Shown: piece after piece, positions 62,068 to 64,000 of the stretch
Layout of the letters: every line of letters begins with the position of its first letter
Numbering within the stretch: position 1 is the stretch's first letter
NCBI RefSeq assembly: GCF_900110275.1
Contig: NZ_FODC01000009.1
Span: 230,981-294,980 of the forward strand
Direction of reading: 5' to 3'
From: Duganella sp. CF517
GTDB lineage: Bacteria > Pseudomonadota > Gammaproteobacteria > Burkholderiales > Burkholderiaceae_D
Length of the DNA: 64,000 nt
Translations under genes and position numbers: made by a program
Notes under the pieces: model-generated
What the model saw: only the letters and a program-made list of their open reading frames with translations
Told to the model about the DNA's origin: nothing
The model's database searches: none

Positions 62068-63542
62068 ATGTTTCGATTGAAAAAACCGCGGCGGACGCGG
62101 TGCAAATCCAGTTCGCGCTGATTTCGCATACCAATAACGGCAAGACCACGTTGGCGCGCACCCTGGTCGGCATGGACATCGGCGAGGTGCGCGACGCCGC
62201 CCACGTGACCATCTTCGCCGAGTCGCATACGCTGTTGACGACGCCGCAGGGCGACAGCCTGCAATTGTGGGATACGCCGGGCTTCGGCGACTCGGTGCGC
62301 CTGCTCAAGCGGTTGGGGCAGTCGGGCAACCCGATCGGCTGGTTCCTGCGGGAAGTGCTGGACCGTTACCGCGACCGGCCGTTCTGGCTCAGTCAGAATG
62401 CCTTGCGCACGGCCAAGGAGTCGGCGGACGTCGTTCTTTATCTGGTCAACTCCTCGGAAAATCCGAAAGATGCCGGCTATGTGCCGGCGGAGATGAAGAT
62501 ATTGGACTGGATCGGCAAGCCGGTGGTGGTGTTGCTGAACCAGACCGGGCGGCCCCGGCCCGCCGCCGAGGAGCAGGCGGAGCAGGGGCGTTGGCGCGCG
62601 CATTTGGCGCAATATCCAGCGGTGCGCGAGGTGCTGGCGCTGGACGCCTTCGCCCGCTGCTGGGTGCATGAGCGCGTCTTTTACGACGCGGTCGGCAAAC
62701 TGGTCGATCCGTCGCAGCAGGCCGGTTATGCCCGCTTGTTCGCAACCTGGGAAGCGGCCAACGTGCGCCGCTACGACCATGCGATCCGACTGCTGGCCAA
62801 ACAGCTGGCGGCGGCCGCGCGCGATAGCGAGGCGGTCGACGCCGTGCCTTCCAGCATGCTCAAATCGGCGCTGAAGGTGGTCGGCATCGGCAAGAACGAT
62901 GAGCAGCAGCGCCAAGACCGCGCCATGGGCAATCTGATCGCGCGCTTGAACCAGGCGACCGTCGAATCGACGCGCGAACTGTTGATCCTGCACCAGCTCG
63001 ATCCAACCGACGCCGGCAAAATCAACGAGCGGGTGCGCGAAAACTTCGCCGTGCGCGCTCCCATTGATAAGGCGCAGGCGGGTTTGCTGGGCGCGGTGAT
63101 CTCCGGCGCGGCGACCGGCCTGTCGGCCGACGTCATGGCTGGCGGGCTGACCTTGGGCGGCGGCGCCTTGCTGGGCGGGGTGGTCGGCGCGTTGACGTTC
63201 GCCGGCGCGGCCTGGGGATTTAATTCGAGTACCGACCGCAACCAGGCCGCCGTGCAATTTACCGATGCCTTCATGCGTAATCTGGTGGTGGTCGGCATTC
63301 TGCGTTACCTGGCGGTGGCGCACTTCGGACGTGGACGCGGTAATTTCGTCGAGAACGAGGCGCCGGCGTTCTGGCAGGAAGAGGTAGAGCAGGCGGTAGC
63401 GCAGCACGACGCCGCCTTGGTGGCGTTATGGGGGGACCTTCGCCGCGATAAGGCGGACAGCGAGGCCGCCACCGCGCTGATCCGGGAAATAGCAACCGCC
63501 GCCCTGGTAAGACTTTATCCAGATGTTGCAGTCAGGCTTTAA
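62064..63542 (+). CDS. DUF3482 GTPase-like protein
   Basis: A 492-residue protein. The N-terminal Ras-like GTPase domain has G1 SHTNNGKTTL (Walker A GK[T] with a SHTN start), G3 LWDTPGFGDS and G4-like LLNQTGRP in place of NKxD. The C-terminal region has hydrophobic Gly/Ala-rich segments near 350-400 (GAVISGAATGLSADVMAGGLTLGGGALLGG), suggesting membrane insertion. The pair DUF2868/DUF3482 probably acts as a membrane-associated GTPase complex. Its start is fixed by the ATGA overlap. It ends 6 bases before the rrn promoter. Confidence 0.86.
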   Translation: MNVSIEKTAADAVQIQFALISHTNNGKTTLARTLVGMDIGEVRDAAHVTIFAESHTLLTTPQGDSLQLWDTPGFGDSVRLLKRLGQSGNPIGWFLREVLDRYRDRPFWLSQNALRTAKESADVVLYLVNSSENPKDAGYVPAEMKILDWIGKPVVVLLNQTGRPRPAAEEQAEQGRWRAHLAQYPAVREVLALDAFARCWVHERVFYDAVGKLVDPSQQAGYARLFATWEAANVRRYDHAIRLLAKQLAAAARDSEAVDAVPSSMLKSALKVVGIGKNDEQQRQDRAMGNLIARLNQATVESTRELLILHQLDPTDAGKINERVRENFAVRAPIDKAQAGLLGAVISGAATGLSADVMAGGLTLGGGALLGGVVGALTFAGAAWGFNSSTDRNQAAVQFTDAFMRNLVVVGILRYLAVAHFGRGRGNFVENEAPAFWQEEVEQAVAQHDAALVALWGDLRRDKADSEAATALIREIATAALVRLYPDVAVRL

Positions 63543-63548
63543 AAGTCC

Positions 63549-63577
63549 TTGCGGTAATTGTTGCGCCTTGCTATAGT
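63549..63577 (+). promoter_or_regulatory. rrn promoter P1
   Basis: TTGCGG (63549-63554) and TATAGT (63572-63577) are spaced by 17 bases. The GC-rich discriminator TCGCCCCC follows, as expected for a stringently controlled rRNA promoter. Confidence 0.75.
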
Positions 63578-63644
63578 TCGCCCCCTCGCAGAACGACGCA
63601 CACAAATGCGGCGTGACATGAAGAAGACGAAGAAAAAGAAGTGC

Positions 63645-63673
63645 TTGACGAAATATTCGAAACGCTTCATAAT
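63645..63673 (+). promoter_or_regulatory. rrn promoter P2
   Basis: TTGACG (63645-63650) and CATAAT (63668-63673) are spaced by 17 bases. The downstream discriminator CTTGCC is less GC-rich than that of P1. Confidence 0.7.
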
Positions 63674-63737
63674 CTTGCCTCTTCGCTGATGAACACAACG
63701 CTTCTTCAGCAAACAGTAACAAGCAGTACCGAATAAA

Positions 63738-63749
63738 GTTCTTTAAAAA
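63738..63749 (+). promoter_or_regulatory. boxA-like antitermination element
   Basis: GTTCTTTAAAAA matches the core of the rrn boxA (TGCTCTTTAA) used for NusB/NusE-dependent antitermination in the rRNA leader. Confidence 0.6.
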
Positions 63750-63787
63750 TTAACAGTCGATAAGTGTGGACGTTTGATGAAAGTGCA

Positions 63788-63807
63788 CGCGGGACTTCGG
63801 TTCCGCG
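63788..63807 (+). other. UUCG-capped hairpin in the rrn leader
   Basis: CGCGGGAC and GTTCCGCG form an 8-bp stem (with one G-U pair) closed by a C-UUCG-G tetraloop. Such a stable hairpin in the rrn leader may act in antitermination or processing. Confidence 0.7.
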
Positions 63808-63938
63808 ATACTTAAAATATCAAATGTTCACAAGAAGTAATGAAATAGGCGCTATGAAAATAGTGGCCTGTCAGTATTTTGAGTGAGCGACCTCTTAGCA
63901 ATAAGAGTGCCGGTAAAACGGCAAAAGTAACAGAGATT

Positions 63939-64000
63939 AAACTGAAGAGTTTGATCCTGGCTCAGATTGAACGCTGGCGGCATGCCTTACACATGCAAGT
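63939..64000 (+). rRNA. rrs: 16S ribosomal RNA, 5' end only
   Basis: AAACTGAAGAGTTTGATCCT begins the mature 16S. The following GGCGGCATGCCTTACACATG is the universal start with the betaproteobacterial 'GGCGGCATGCCT' form. Only the first 62 bases are in the window. Confidence 0.97.

Larger units (their letters stand above)
63543..63938. other. rrn promoter and leader region
   Basis: These 396 bases carry no gene. They hold two consensus-like promoters (63549-63577 and 63645-63673), a boxA-like element, a UUCG-capped hairpin and the 16S leader. They lead into the 16S rRNA gene. Confidence 0.8.

Overview
The window looks like a chromosomal segment of a Gram-negative betaproteobacterium of the family Oxalobacteraceae (Massilia/Duganella/Janthinobacterium type). 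The evidence is the high GC content, a PEP-CTERM protein, the order rpe-gph-trpE-trpG-trpD-trpC, and the start of a 16S rRNA gene whose first bases read as betaproteobacterial. It is mostly ordinary chromosome. No CRISPR array, insertion sequence, integrase or prophage was seen.

Layout. 1-7.2 kb: the N-terminus of a DUF3616 protein, a DUF2058 protein, a minus-strand operon (MFS permease, S9 peptidase, secreted GH13 amylase) and a divergent hemerythrin-like protein. 7.2-9.5 kb: an SDR oxidoreductase and its TetR regulator, which share nearly identical operators, then a periplasmic solute-binding protein. 9.6-18.9 kb: secreted S9 and M1 peptidases, then a PEP-CTERM protein paired with a large subtilase. 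18.9-24.2 kb: two lipoproteins, a protein with a possible RelA/SpoT-like core, a GntP permease and a Nei-type DNA glycosylase. 24.3-31.9 kb: M28, M16 and S9 peptidases with rnk. 32-36.9 kb: DUF2256, a rhomboid fused to a beta-propeller, tRNA-Phe, a UbiH-type monooxygenase and a DsbC-like protein. 37-43.6 kb: a molybdenum hydroxylase (small and large subunits plus a MocA-like cytidylyltransferase), an M61 peptidase and a diguanylate cyclase. 43.6-51.5 kb: the rpe...gph-trpE-trpG-trpD-lysE-trpC region. 51.6-55.3 kb: apaG, mltA, a universal stress protein and an MFS exporter. 55.3-60.5 kb: an enoyl-CoA hydratase, then a PmrAB-like two-component system followed by an EptA-type phosphoethanolamine transferase and a PAP2 phosphatase. 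60.6-63.5 kb: a DUF2868/DUF3482 pair. 63.5-64 kb: rrn promoters, leader and the 16S 5' end.

How it works together. Three systems are clear. (1) Tryptophan synthesis: the trp genes are preceded by an unannotated 28-codon leader peptide with four Trp codons. A terminator and a competing antiterminator follow it, so this is a classical attenuator read directly from the sequence. (2) Envelope modification: a response regulator and histidine kinase sit directly upstream of eptA and PAP2. Four half-sites at exact 11-bp spacing lie in front of eptA. (3) Secreted proteolysis: eight exported or envelope peptidases (S9 x3, M1, S8, M28, M16, M61) suit a polymer-degrading soil or water bacterium.

Smaller points of interest are likely leaderless promoters (tetR, ubiH), a terminator-like hairpin between a promoter-like -10 and gph, an ADP-ribosylglycohydrolase inserted between rpe and gph whose N-terminus may be frameshifted, and a triple 13-bp repeat that places stop codons in all three frames after a peptidase gene. 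Functions are inferred from motifs and family knowledge. No database search could be run.
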